A stretch of DNA of 64,000 bases, taken from Cryptomeria japonica. Lineage: Eukaryota; Streptophyta; Pinopsida; Cupressales; Cupressaceae. The stretch covers positions 479,740,657 to 479,804,656 of the forward strand of contig NC_081412.1 of assembly GCF_030272615.1 (NCBI RefSeq), read 5' to 3'. Positions 34,255 to 45,804 of the stretch are shown here, in pieces. A program made the translations under genes and the position numbers. Every line of letters starts with the position of its first letter. Within the stretch, counting starts at the first letter, position 1. The notes below the pieces were generated by a model, which was given only the letters and a program-made list of their open reading frames with translations, was not told the DNA's origin and searched no databases.

Positions 34255-36290
34255 TTGAATGCTCATGCATACTTTGGGGAATCCATTTCACAGAGGGAAC
34301 CTCTATCTCATAAGGGAGAACAAATTTCTATTCCTCATCTAGAAGACCATAGTGCACTCCTTAGTGGAGAAACTACTGACATCATCATGAGAATCAAAGC
34401 TCCCGACAAAGTCATAAAAGTGGGGAAATGCTTATCCTCTGAAGAATTCAAATAATATTCCAATTTGCTACATGAATTCCCTAACATTTTCTCTTGGTCT
34501 TATGAGGAGATGCCTGGCATTAATGAGTCTATTGTGGTACACAATATTGTTCTTATTCCTGATGATAAGTCGGTGAAGCAAAAGATTCTTAAGATCAATC
34601 CTAAGGTGGCTTTATTAGTCAAGGTCAAGATAGAGAAGCTCCTAAAAGTTGGCTTTATCCGCCCCATTGACTATTCACCTTGGATCTCTAACATTCTCCT
34701 GGTAAGCAAACTCGATGGTCGCATCCGTATTTGTATTGATTTTTGGGATGTGAACAAAGCATCCCTCAAGGATGACTCTCCTCTCTTGAATATCGATATG
34801 ATTGTGGATTCAACCATGGGGTATACTTTACTCTCAATCATGGACGAATTCTCGGGTTATAACCAGATCTGTATTAACCCAGAAGATCAATATAAAACCA
34901 AATTCACAACCCCTTAGGGAACCTTTTTCTATGTTGTCATGTCATTTCGGTTGAAGAACACATGAACAACCTATCAAAGAGCCATGACCTTGATATTCCA
35001 TGATTTCATCCATAAGGTTTTAGAAGACTATGTCGATGATATCTTGGTAAAATCCTTAGTGCGAGAAATGCATATTGAAAATGTCTGTCTGGTCTTCGAA
35101 GAAACTAGTTGTATAAAATGAGACTGAATCCTCTTAAGTGTGTCTTTGGTGTTGACACCAAGAAGCACCTAGGATTCATTGTCTCTCGTTGGAATCAAAA
35201 TAGACACAGATAAGATCGATGAAATTGTGAACATGCCTCCACCTAATAATATCTCTTAGCTTCATATCTTGCAGGGGAAAATCCAAGCCATTCGTCGATT
35301 CGTGGCACAGTTGGCTGGTTGTACCCTCCCTTTTATACGTCTACTGAAGAAAGATACACATTTCAAATGGAATGAAGAATGTCAAAAAGAATTTGATTCC
35401 ATCAAGGATTAATTAGCTAATCCTCCTATCCTCATGCTGGCTATGTCTGATAGGCCTTTCTTCCTATATATTTCAGCCTCATCTCACGCTTTGGTGGCAT
35501 TGTTGGCCCAACCTGATGAAGGGCAGGAAAGAACATTAGCCGCATTTTAATAGGATATGAAACTCGATATTCTATTGTGGAAAAAATATGCTTAGCTCTT
35601 GTCTTCATGACGTAGAAGCTAAGACAATATATCCTCCATGCAGAAACACGGGTCATTGATAAGAATGATATCCTCAAGCACCTCTTTGCAAAGTTTGATC
35701 TCTTAGGAAGGCTAGCCAAGTGGGTGATGCTGCTCTCTAAATTTTACCTGCACTTCATAACTCAAAAGTCAATCAAAGGGCAAGTCATTGCCGATCAGTT
35801 AGCCGACGCTCCCTCAAACAAGTATTTTCCCACCTTAGACCTCTTCCCCGATGAGGATGTTCTGATCATTGACCAGGACTTTGTATGGGACATGTATTTT
35901 GACATTTTGAGGTGTCAAACTGGCTTAGGCGCAGGTGTGGTTTTTGTCTCACTTGAAGGAAATCCAGTCCCTCTTTCTTTCCATTTAGAATTCCATTGTA
36001 CCAATAACATCGTTGTGTACGAGGCCCTGATAGTAGAACTTCATGCCGCGATTACCATGGGAGTAAAAAACATCCACATCCATGGAGATTATGAACTTAT
36101 TGTAAACCAAGTGACAGGTGCCTATCATGTTAAACAGATGAAGTTATCTCAATATAAGGATTTGGTATTGACCATACTAAAGAAATACGCTACTTACATG
36201 ATCGATAGCATCTCACGAAGGGATTTTATCATCATGCAGATGCAATGGAAAGTGTTGCTTCCCTTGTAGGACCTAAATTTTCTCAGGATA
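34255..36290 (+). pseudogene. Element A reverse transcriptase and two RNase H domains
   Basis: Reverse transcriptase (34465-35250) keeps VGFIRPIDYSPWISN, CIDFWDVNKA, SGYNQI and YVDD at 35029-35040. The first RNase H region (35290-35720) is badly frameshifted, though LYIS and AKWVMLLS are recognisable. After IKGQVIADQLADAP the second RNase H (35880-36200) shows GLGAGVVFV, NNIVVYEALIVEL and IHGDYELIVNQV. Element A therefore has the same dual RNase H as C. Stops at 34917, 35409 and 36268 and several frame changes make it inactive. It looks older than element C. Confidence 0.85.
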
Positions 36291-36429
36291 AATACCACTT
36301 TGTGGTACACATCCTTTGATCTCCAGTTGTATCTGTTCAAAATCAATTCGATAACCTTATGTATGCCCATGTCAATTCGGGAGAATGGTTCAGACACATT
36401 TTTAATTATTTAAAAACATGAAGTTTTCC

Positions 36430-37640
36430 TGATGATGCCAACAAAAGTTTGTGTGTGCGGATTCGGAATTTGGCCAACCATAACATTCTCCTATCTAACA
36501 TGCTTTATAGGAGATCATATAATGGTCTTGTTTTGCGGTGTTTAAGAAAAGCTGAGATCCCCCTTGCCCTTCAGGAAGCCCATTCAGGCTCTAGAGGTGG
36601 GCATTTTGGAGGAAATTCTTTGGTACATAAACTGATCCTAATAGGGTGCTATTGGAAAATCATGGAACCAGATTCTTTTTCTTTGGCAAAAACTATCCTC
36701 AATGTAAAAAACATAGCAACCTGATTCGAACCCCTGTGGAGGAGCTCCACAGTCAGGTCTTTCCATGGCCTTTCCAAATTTGGGGATTAGACATCATTGC
36801 CAAGATATCTCCCCCTTTGTCTAAAAGTCACAACTTCATTATCACCACTACAAATTACTTCATGAAGTGGGTCGAGGCAGTCCTGCTAAGGTCGACTACA
36901 GCTGATATGATTTGTGGCTTCATCATGGATAACATCAATTCTCATTTTGGCTTGGCTACTACCCTTGTTTTTGATAATGGTACACCTTTTAAGAACAAGG
37001 AGGTTAAGCAATTTCTTGAAAAATTTCACATTCAACACCGCTTTTCTACACCTTACTACCCACAATATAATGGTCAAGAGGAAGCATCTAACAAAACCAT
37101 TGAACAAATATTACACAAGACCATCACCAAACATGGTAAAGATTGGCATTTGTAGTTAATCTACGCATTATGGGCCTATCACACAAGTATTTGTATGGCT
37201 ACAGGAATGACGCCCTATAACCTCATGTATGGTGTTGATGCTATTATGCCTCTTGAATTGGAGATTCCCTCTTTGTGGGTCTCCTTAAAAGGGGTTATTG
37301 ATGACGATTATTATCACACTCTTCATTTAAATCAACTTGAATTGTTGGACGAGTTCCGCTTAACGACCCTTCAACATCTTCAAGCTTATCAAAAATCTCT
37401 ATCCAAACAATATAACCAAAGTGAGCTCTCTTAGACCTTTAAGAAAAGTGACCTGGTTCTTGATGAGAACTAGAGAAATGTTAATGTACCACCTGACCAA
37501 AAAGGGAAATTCAGCCCCAATTAGTTAGGTCCATACATCATCACTTCTATTTATGGTTTTGGTGCCTATGGCCTATCCTCCATGATTAGCACTCCTCTTA
37601 AAGAGCCGATCAATGTCGCACACCTACGTAGATACTATGG
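36430..37640 (+). pseudogene. Element A integrase
   Basis: Zinc-binding remnants (EAHSGSRGGHFGG, YYW-like GCYWKIM) lie at 36560-36665. The catalytic core keeps all three acidic positions: GLDIIAK, VFDNGTPFKN and NGQEEASN. The C-terminal part has LWAYHTSI, YGVDAIMPLE and a decayed GDLVL motif near 37450. The frame changes at about 36700, and stops lie at 36721, 37155 and 37432. The end is near 37640 (HLRRYYG). It has better catalytic residues than element C despite greater overall decay. Confidence 0.82.
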
Positions 37641-38133
37641 GTAGAAGATGCGTAGTATGTGTCTCACGCCTGATACCTCGATGCCTATAGGGGGGGTGAG
37701 GGATAGCGTCCTAACACATATCCTTCATCGACGCAACATTCCATTTTTTCTTATGAAGTGACTATGCATTGTTACATCCACGTGTGTGTGTGTGTGTGCA
37801 TGTACATGTGTCATATATATATATATATTATCATAAGATTTAATCATGCATACGAACATATGTAAATTAAATCATGATAAGCATATAAATCCACATCATC
37901 CATCACAAAAGCATGTAAAATAACAACATCCATCCATGAAAACACAAGATAGAACCACAATATCGAATCTCATATATGTGTGTGTGTGTGTGTGTGAATA
38001 TATCATATCAACGTACATGTATCACATCACTATAAAAACACGTGATGTTGTCATATGTGTCTCTAATATACATGAATACATCCGTGTATATATACCCAAA
38101 AAAATTATATACATGGAATGCATAAAAAATATG
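37641..38133. other. Spacer with microsatellites
   Basis: No gene is seen. There are (TG)n at about 37785-37799 and 37977-37997 and (AT)n near 37817-37829. It is the counterpart of the long AT-rich spacer in element C, but short. Confidence 0.6.
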
Positions 38134-40300
38134 TCACGACTGGTCTCGTGGCTGTGTCCCCGAGGTCGCTGGTGTTGGAGGATCATGGTCTTGATGAGGA
38201 GGTTGTCTATTTGAGGTTGACTATGATCCCACACCAATAGTTCTTTCCCATCACAGGCCCCTCATCTCTTCTCGTAACTCCACCACAGTCTCTCATTGTG
38301 TCATTAGCTCCTCCCATGCTGTCATCTCTCACTGGTGCGATTCCTCGAGGTCTACCATCAGCTGATGCACTCAGGAGTGGTCTAGGTGACCTGCAGCACC
38401 CTGTTGTGCAGTGTTCACCTGTCATCAGAGGTCATCAACCTGGCTCTGTAGAGCTTCACATGCCCTCTCTACACTCTCAGCTCACGTCCCCACCTGGTCT
38501 CTCTCTCCGAGAATAGTGCAGACCTCCTGCAGGGCCTGATCGCGTTGCCCTATCACAGTAGCTAGTTGTGTTGCTCCTTGTGCCAGCTCCACTAAACCCT
38601 CCTCATAGGTTTTCCGTAGCCATGCTACAGGATCGCACAATTGCACATGTCTCTTGACTGCCTAGAGGGGTCGGTAGTTGTCCAACATGGGACCCCGGAT
38701 CTGCACATCAGGGATGACCTTTGCAAGCACTTGGTGGATGAAGCTCAACCACTTGGCTATGCTCTTTGCAGACTAAAATATGTCACATTAGTATCCATCA
38801 TGTCCAAAAATCTCTACATCTATTCATATACAAAGAAAAGACTGAAGTAAATTAAATGAAACTATAAGTACATACTAGGATCTCCCCTCTGCCAGTCTGG
38901 ATCTTGCGGAGGCACCCTGCTGGAGGATCCCTCTATAGCTACCATTGTTGCTCCTCATGCTCATGGCGCGACTGATGGTGCAAAGGGAGATGGTGGAAGA
39001 GCCCTAGCAAATAGTATAGTTTGGCCTGGACTGGGACTCCTCATCTACTATCTCTGTTGTGGCCTCTCGTACTCATCACCCTGGAGGCCTGGTCGTTGCT
39101 ATCTCCCCTAAGAGCTCTGGTGTCTCCTCCCTATACATCTGGTGGGAAGATCGACGTCAGACCTACTCTGCCCCACCAACTTTTTAATCTTGGTGTGACT
39201 CCAACATCGTCTATGTCAAGTTGTGGAGTGATGTCGTCATTGTCACTCCCCCGTGGATAGTCATGTACATCTCTGAGGGTGGGATGGGGAAGGTCCTGCA
39301 GTCGTAACACACTCTTGGTTGATCATGCATAGGTTAGAGCAGTAGGTGGAATAATCTGTACCTAGCCAAACTACCACATGCATTGCCACCAGTAGTACAT
39401 CACTACATAATCCTAGCGGCCAAGTAGGAAGCGATATCTCTGCATCCACGGAAGCTGAGTGCGATCTATGGCCCAAACTCCCATGTCTCGATATGGCTAC
39501 CAAATCACATCTCTGATCCTGAGATGGTCGATGGTCACCCTCCAGTAGTTGAGGTTTCTTCTCCACCATCCTTCGCATCATAGTGGATATGCATGTTCTT
39601 GTGGCATGTCTAACAACATCGACACTAGGAATCCAATTGGCTGTGTGCAAGTGATGTGCTTGAAGGCCCAGACTTGTAGGAGAGTGCATGCTATAATTTT
39701 TCTGTGGTACTCATGGTGCACGTACTAAGAGAGCTCATAATATAAATGGGCCAACATGCTACGACCCCATGTGTACACTATTTGTCTCTCCTCCATCTCC
39801 CAGATCAAGGGAACAAAACCTGGAACTAGTTCTGAACCACGACCAGTTGTCAACATTCGCCATGCAATGGTCACGATCATGATGTGTCATACCAAGCGAA
39901 TCGACACTCATCCTTGGCCCGGTGCTCATAGATACATATTTCCTATGGCATCTACCCTCCACCCCAATGCCCACTCATGCTGGCTACCCATCTCTGTTGC
40001 AGAAAGGATCTCTAGTGACACTCGCTCCCCCCAGCTAGGAAGTTGTAGGATGTGGTAGACGTCAATCAGTGTCATTGTCATCTCTCCTATGGGTAGCTAA
40101 AAAGACATGGTGTATGTGTCCTACCTCTCCATCAATGCTCGTAGCATGGGGGCATGGAATTGGAACTCCGACAACATATATGTCCACTATAAACTGACCC
40201 TGCGAAGGAGATGTCTATCGATAGCTGATAGCTCATCTGCTCGACTTTGCAGTGTTTGCAACTGGTGCCCCAATCTATGCTCCCGCATATTGGGTAACAT
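38134..40300 (-). pseudogene. Antisense PMD-like gene in element A
   Basis: This reads on the minus strand from ATG at 40300, directly after a putative acceptor. The first exon part shows GEMTMTLIDVYHILQLP, the same signature as the antisense gene in C, then HEWALGWR, TQPIGFLVSM and NYWRVTIDHLRIRDVIW. A convincing GT-AG intron of 103 bases lies at 38875-38773 (donor CTA/GTATGT, acceptor CATATTTTAG). The last exon encodes a coiled-coil-like tail (VIGQRDQALQEVC) and ends PRDQS at 38134. About ten stops interrupt it. The position between integrase and 3' LTR, the antisense orientation and the architecture all match element C, though the proteins have diverged widely. Function unknown. Confidence 0.72.
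38773..38875 (-). other. Putative intron 2 of the antisense gene in A
   Basis: On the minus strand it runs from GTATGT to TTTTAG, is AT-rich and 103 bases long, typical for a plant intron. Coding similarity to a coiled-coil tail resumes after it. I see no counterpart in element C. Confidence 0.5.
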
Positions 40301-40559
40301 CTACACATAATTTTTTTTGCATTAGTTTTGATTCCACTTTCGAAACAGACAACTGTGTGCCTAGAAGATGTCATCGCGCCTTCTGGATGCCAACGCTCCT
40401 TTAGGATGACAGTGCGTCATCCAGACAAATGTGCTCGTTTAAGATGCAGGTGCACAGATTGAATGACAACGCATCCCAGGGATGCCTACACACACGTCTG
40501 CCCAAAATACTCTTAAAAAAACACTAAAATTACAAAACAAGGGATATTTCGAGTCATAC
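40301..40559 (-). other. Putative intron 1 of the antisense gene in A
   Basis: The donor GCTAG/GTATGA starts at 40559 and the acceptor TATGTGTAG ends at 40301, just before the ATG. The acceptor resembles that in C (TGTGTAG in both). The 19-bp array lies inside. Confidence 0.42.
40367..40499 (-). repeat. 19-bp tandem array in the antisense leader of A
   Basis: Seven units of exactly 19 bases start at 40367, 40386, 40405, 40424, 40443, 40462 and 40481. On the plus strand they open GATGNCANCGC or a variant. The unit differs from that of element C, although both keep a GCG core on the minus strand. Confidence 0.78.
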
Positions 40560-41177
40560 CTAGCCGTCGGGCTCATTGCCCTACTCAACCATGGTTGGTA
40601 ACTCCTCGATCCTGCTAGCCCTAAGCTCTCATCTGTGTGGCATTTTTTCTCAAACTCTATGCTAATCTCAGCTCGAACGCCCGTAGTGAATAGTGACAAT
40701 GACCCTTCTTGGGGTCTACTTTCGAGTATATAGCCTAATTTTTGCTTGAAATGACTTTTGCCCATTTTTGGACAAATTTTGGCTTGTTTTCCTTCTTGTT
40801 TTCCCCGCCATGCTGTGGGAAAAAAATGAGGGGGCATATACTCACCTTCATCTAATTTTTCTCTTCTATCCATACTAACTCTCCTTAAGCATCGTTCTCC
40901 CCGAAGTAGCTTCCTCCATTTTCTGCGCTGACAACTTTTCCACTCTTGCAGTATGGATTTTGTCATACCATACATTGGATTTCCTTGTGGATACTTGGGG
41001 GCATTGATGGTGATCATTGGATCGACCTCTGTGGCTTCTACAATATCCTTTTTGGCTAAGTATTTATTGCATCTAGTGCATTTATTGCACTACATGAGCT
41101 TAATAAACATATATTTCCAAACTACTTTAGTGCGACTGATCCCTACTACCGATCAATCCACTAAATTGGGGGGAAAA
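40560..41177 (-). other. Putative antisense exon 1 region and polypurine tract of A
   Basis: A minus-strand frame covers 41017-40439. Its part before the donor (RAEISIEFEKKC) resembles the matching part in element C, so it may be exon 1. The basic, Trp- and Arg-rich start is not recognised. On the plus strand TTGGGGGGAAAA (41166-41177) is the polypurine tract. Confidence 0.4.
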
Positions 41178-41711
41178 TGTAGTGTCCTAAAATGCGCTTA
41201 GTGCATTTATGACACTTATGCATGATGCCTAGTGCATTTATGACAAATCCATGATCAAACTTATGTTATTTAGGCATCATGGGCTCGAAAGACAAGGTGC
41301 CTTGCAATGCCTTGAAAGCCCCTTTGGGCCTACTTTTTGATGGATGTTAGCGCAATGCGGGGAGGTCTGCGCATCGTGCTAATGTCCCAAAAAGCTGGCC
41401 GAATCTTGAATTTGGCAGAGGGTCAGACGCTAGCCAACATGTGTCCTTTGGCTCGCGTTTTTCCATAATCGATCTTCGTGCCTCTTCTGAGTTTAAGAAC
41501 CCTTCCTAGCTCATTTTGAAGGGTTCCTGATCTTGGGTTCTTGGCTCTTGGCTCTCATTGTGCTCTTGATATCTTATATCTCTCTTCATGCTCTTGGATA
41601 TACACTCTACCAATATCAAGCTACGATCATCTCATGGTGGCTTCTTACTAGCAAAGCGATCAAGTGGGCTTCGTCACGCTCACAGATCTAAGTATGAGGG
41701 GTTTGGCTTCA

Positions 41712-41772
<61 letters not shown>

Positions 41773-42395
41773 CAATCTCTTTTACATGGAATGAGTCATT
41801 TGCATTGTTAAATATTTATTTCCAATATTTCATTATTCTAATATTCCAATATTTTCCAATATTTATTGCATGCAATAGGAGTTAGCTTATTATAAATGAA
41901 GTTTAGTTTCCATTTGCATTTACTTTCCAATTTACCAAGTTCCAATTTATTTTCCCAATCTATCTATCTCGTTGTCCATGGTGGTGAAAACACCTAAACA
42001 GGGGTCTGACTAAGGCAAGCCCCTATACATCCCCAACAATTTTCCCCGTCTCAGTGTGTATAGGTGACGTACAGATCCTGTGCGCAAAGAACTGCACACA
42101 GGCTACTTTAGGGACTTTCTCTGTCTGTGGGCCATATGGACTACAGCGCGCTGCACTGGTGTGCAGAAACCCAAAAGCTCCCCATCTAGAAGGTATAATT
42201 TTCTTTCGATATTGTGTTGTTCTATGAACTCAATTTTTATATATTTATGATTTTTGTGTTGTAATTATGTGTTTTACTTAGCATAGTTACTTGTTATCCC
42301 CTGGCTCATCTTAGCATCTATTTGAAAAGGTAGCATCAAATAGATTTGCCTTCTAAGATTTATCATCTTGGAGGGGGAAAATCTCCTCCCCTACA
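41178..42395 (+). repeat. 3' LTR of element A
   Basis: This pairs with 3490-4629. It starts TGTAGTGTCC, keeps a longer CT run (41719-41770) and ends CCCCTACA. TGATC follows as target duplication. It has about 80 bases near 41345-41430 that the 5' copy lacks. Confidence 0.85.
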
Positions 42396-42400
42396 TGATC

Positions 42401-45340
42401 TACTACTATTCCCTAGTTATAAATAATATTCCCTAGATACTAAACCTCTTTCTCGAAGAAGGTACATTTTCACAATTTCCCATAAAGCTTGTTCTTTTGC
42501 AAGTGTTGAGGAACTATCTGAAGATGTTTATAATGTTCTTCCTCATTATTGGAGTCTATAAGGATATTGTCTAGGAACACTAAGATGAAATTGTCTAAAC
42601 AGTCTTGAAAGACACTATTCATTATATGCATAAATGCAATAGGGGCATTTGAGAGGCCAAAAGGTAACACTATAAAATCATACTGCCCATATCTTGTTCA
42701 GATTATTGTCTTATGGATGTCCTCATACTTTGTCCTTAACTAATGATAACGTGACTACAAATCAATCTTAGGAAACACTGCAGCTCCATGCATCTAATCA
42801 AATGAATCATCTAGTAATTGTTTCTTATCATTATGGTGCAGAAGCACCTAGTTGAGTCAAACTCCCATTTTTGGGTATTTCATGCTTTTATGTTTGTAAA
42901 GTCTTGTGTTAGGTTATTTTTTTTGTTTTAGGTTGTTTTGGATCATGTTTAGTGGTTTTGATCTCATTTTGGGCTTAAGAGATCAAATCTTGCATTTCAG
43001 GCCTTGAGTTGACAATTTTTGGCAACAATGTGAAAAATTGCCAAAAAGGTCTCTTAATGTATTCAAGAGCATTGAAACATGTTTTTTTAGTGTTTTTTAG
43101 CATTTCTAAGTGGTTTAGACAAGTTTTTGAGGTTAGATTGTGAAAAATGCATCTTGGAGCAAGAAAAGTTGTCATTTGGCTTAAGAAAGTTGTCAAAATT
43201 GTAATTTTCTTGAAAAATGTAATTATTGAAGCCTCTTGTCCGTACAAGGGCATGGAAACCAATTGGAGAAACTATATAAGGCCTCTATTTTCCTTGGAAA
43301 GGTTTTTTTTTGGTTTGATAAATCACTTTTCAATACAAATCATGAACTTTTGGTTATTTTCACTATTTTTTTGCTTCTTAGAGTAATAGTCCGTACTGTA
43401 GCATTTGTATCCATACTGTACCTTCTCGGAAGTGTTTATATTTTTCATTTAATGCTTTCCAAGTGAATTTTGTACTAGTTTACTTTGGAAATTGGTTTGT
43501 GTAAAATTATTTCATAACTATGAGCTTGCTGCCTTGCCAGGGGTTTGGAGGTGTAAAATGCATCAACTTGGTTGATCCAGGTCTAGGATCCCTCCAATGG
43601 ATTCTTTCAAGTTGGTTCATGTGTATACAATGTAGATATATTTATTTTGTACCAGAGAAGTGGTTTGGAACATGCAATTGAGTGAATACTAGGCAAGTGT
43701 TTGTCATTTGGCTAGAAGCTTGATCAAAACTCAAAGTTTGCACTCAAAAAGTAATTTGGGTGAGCAAATGAATGTAACAAGGGCTTGGACATTTGGCCAT
43801 GGGAATTGAAAATATTCTTGGATGGCGATTTTAGTTTCTTCCTCCTTAAAACTTTCTCATTTTGTAATCAAATAGTGAGTTCATTGTTTTCATGAAATTG
43901 TATGTGGCAAAATGCCCAAGGAATGCTTGAAGAGCATAATACATGCCTTGTATCTTGAAGGCAATGTAATAGGTGGAGTTTAAATTTTTTAAGACCTCAT
44001 TGAGGTACCTTCCATCTTCCAAACTCTTCATTATTGCAGGTTCCAAAGACAAAATGTTGCTGACTGGTAAAATGCAGTGAAAAGATAGTGACAGTGACTG
44101 TTTTTCTTCTTGTTTGCCAAGTGTTTGGCATAATGCCAGTCCAACAAAGGTAGGGAAAGCTTCAATATGGGGTGGCAGAGGTATCCAAGTAGCCAAGGAG
44201 TTTGAAACAAGTTTTAAGGAGAGTAACTATGGTAGAAGCACTCAAAACCCTACAAACCCTCCAATTATGCCATAAAAAGTGGACAGTCTGAAAACTACAC
44301 TAACAGTGGGCTAAACCTCAAAAATCCTTGAGCATACACTCCTAAAACATCATCCCAAACTTTCTTTGTGGTTAAAAATCCCATAATTGATTGGAGAGAG
44401 CAAAACAAGGCCAATTAGGCCTCCACGGGCTAGTAGCCTTGTTGCATAACACACAACTTTGACATTTTTTTGCAAATTGCATGAACCCGGTTGGAAAATG
44501 AAACTTGGGGTTATGAAACATTATGGAGACATTCCAAATAGTCCAACAAGAGTTCCTTAGGACCCCTAAACCATGTGCAGCCTCATTTGGGGGTAGTTGA
44601 GCCTTGGTAGCGAATTTGAGCAAGTTAAAGGGTTATAGACGTCAACCAAGTTTACGAGCACTCAAAGGTGAACATTACCTTACTGCCCCTGCATTTCCAT
44701 GTGGAAGACCCCTAGTACACACTAGAACCCAAGGTTGAAGGCCCCAAGAGCCAGGCATGAGTAAGTAAGTTGGAAGGAATGAGCATTTTTGAGTAGATCT
44801 GGGCATGGAGAGAGTCATCACCAACAAGGGAGTTTGTTAGGCAAGAAAACCTTGGAGTACTTGGCATCATGACAACAAGACAGATTGAACAGTCATACAT
44901 AACATAATCTATAAGTCTTTGGTAACAAATTAATCCTTTTGAGCAAACTAGCCTTGTGAGTGCTTACCTACCAAGCTCCCTATCACATTGCCTTATTAAG
45001 CATGTAATATAGTCTATGCACAATGGTGATACACTAGGTCTTATCAACCTTTACTCAACAATTCTTGAGGCTATAATTTTAAATTGATTAGCTCTATTGT
45101 TTTTATGTGGTATGGAGCCTTAGACATTGGTTTACTCCTCATTCTAGGTCAATTGAAAATTCAAATACTCTCTTAGGGGGTAACTCTGGTAACTCTTCAA
45201 AAAAGACATCTTAGTAGTCTTGAAGATAAGGGTATCTTTCTACAAAATTTTATCCTTGATCACTAGATTCATCTACCCTAGTCCATAGAGATTTAGAGAT
45301 TCATAAAACATCATATTATCTAAAAAGTAAATCTCACTAG
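42401..45340 (-). pseudogene. G0 reverse transcriptase, split by a 2.1 kb insert
   Basis: On the minus strand the N-terminal part (45340-44971) has ELPELPPKRVFEFSIDL, LLSKG, RPSVSP and a decayed CIDY...LNKA. After the insert (44965-42851) it goes on at 42845 with LLDDSFD, MHGA and PKIDL, then LPFGLSNAPIAFMHIMN and VFLDNILI (42670-42540), where the catalytic FxDD-type motif has become LDNI. It stops at element A (42396) and continues at 3489. Stops and frameshifts are frequent. Both junctions fall inside conserved motifs, which makes the insertion history clear. Confidence 0.8.
42851..44965. mobile_element. Unidentified 2.1 kb insert in G0 reverse transcriptase
   Basis: ACCTA flanks it at 42846-42850 and 44966-44970, and the coding similarity of G0 resumes correctly across it. 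It starts GTTGAGTCAAACTCCC and ends GTGAGTGCTT, so it has neither TG...CA ends nor obvious terminal inverted repeats. A TATA-like CTATATAAG lies at 43272-43280 on the plus strand. The longest frame is 43846-44196 on minus and is not recognised. It could be an old solo LTR with changed ends or a non-autonomous element of unknown type. Confidence 0.55.
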
Positions 45341-45449
45341 GTTCTTATATCTCTTCCATCTTGATTGCAAAAAGTTGTCACCCTTTTCTCTTGACTATTT
45401 TTAGTTGTATAACATAAATTTGTTGAATCTCGACTTCTCGCTGAGTGCC

Positions 45450-45794
45450 TTATAGGAATACTTTATTCCCAATGTCATCCAAATACTCTACTATTTTAGA
45501 ATAACAATAAACCTTTTCCCTATCTGTCCATAACCAATTAATTCCTAGTAGGATGTCATAATATCCTAAAAGGACTACATACAAATTCACTTCAATTGAA
45601 AACCCTTGAAGCTCAAACCTAGCTTCAAATAAACATTGATCAACCTGGGCTCTTGTGTGATTTACATACTCTGTAAACCATGATTTTTTCATATAACCAT
45701 CTCTTTTATAAAATCTACTCAAGATCTTAGGTGCAATCAAACTCTCAATTGCACTCGTATCTATGAGGATGGAAATTGGGTTCCCATAAAGCAT
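45450..45794 (-). pseudogene. G0 protease
   Basis: This 114-codon open frame has the retroviral-type aspartic protease pattern: ISILIDTSAIESLI, with DTSA at the active site, and YDILLGINWLW near the end. It lies just 3' of gag and before the reverse transcriptase start, as in gypsy polyproteins. The frame is open, but its neighbours are not, so it is a fragment of a dead polyprotein. Similarity is clear from the two motifs and from position. Confidence 0.8.
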
Positions 45795-45804
45795 ATATGT
45801 GGCT

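Larger units (their letters stand above)
3490..42395 (+). mobile_element. Element A: Tat-lineage gypsy element with antisense PMD gene
   Basis: The LTRs at 3490-4629 and 41178-42395 are homologous, begin TNTAGTGTCC and end CCCCTACA. A 20-bp site after the left LTR looks like a primer binding site, and a tract TTGGGGGGAAAA directly precedes the right LTR. Flanks are GGATC (3485-3489) and TGATC (42396-42400), a five-base duplication with one change, and they sit in the middle of the G0 reverse transcriptase. After removing Copia B the element is about 11.2 kb. Gene order is a short unidentified ORF, protease with a G-patch-like region, reverse transcriptase, RNase H, a second RNase H, integrase, then an antisense PMD-like gene. 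A Retrotrans_gag domain is not found. The dual RNase H places it in the Tat lineage. Coding capacity is lost through many frameshifts. Confidence 0.85.

Noticed and set aside
43846-44196. 116-codon minus-strand ORF in the 2.1 kb insert
   Set aside because: It has no recognisable domain and no context; a chance frame is as likely.
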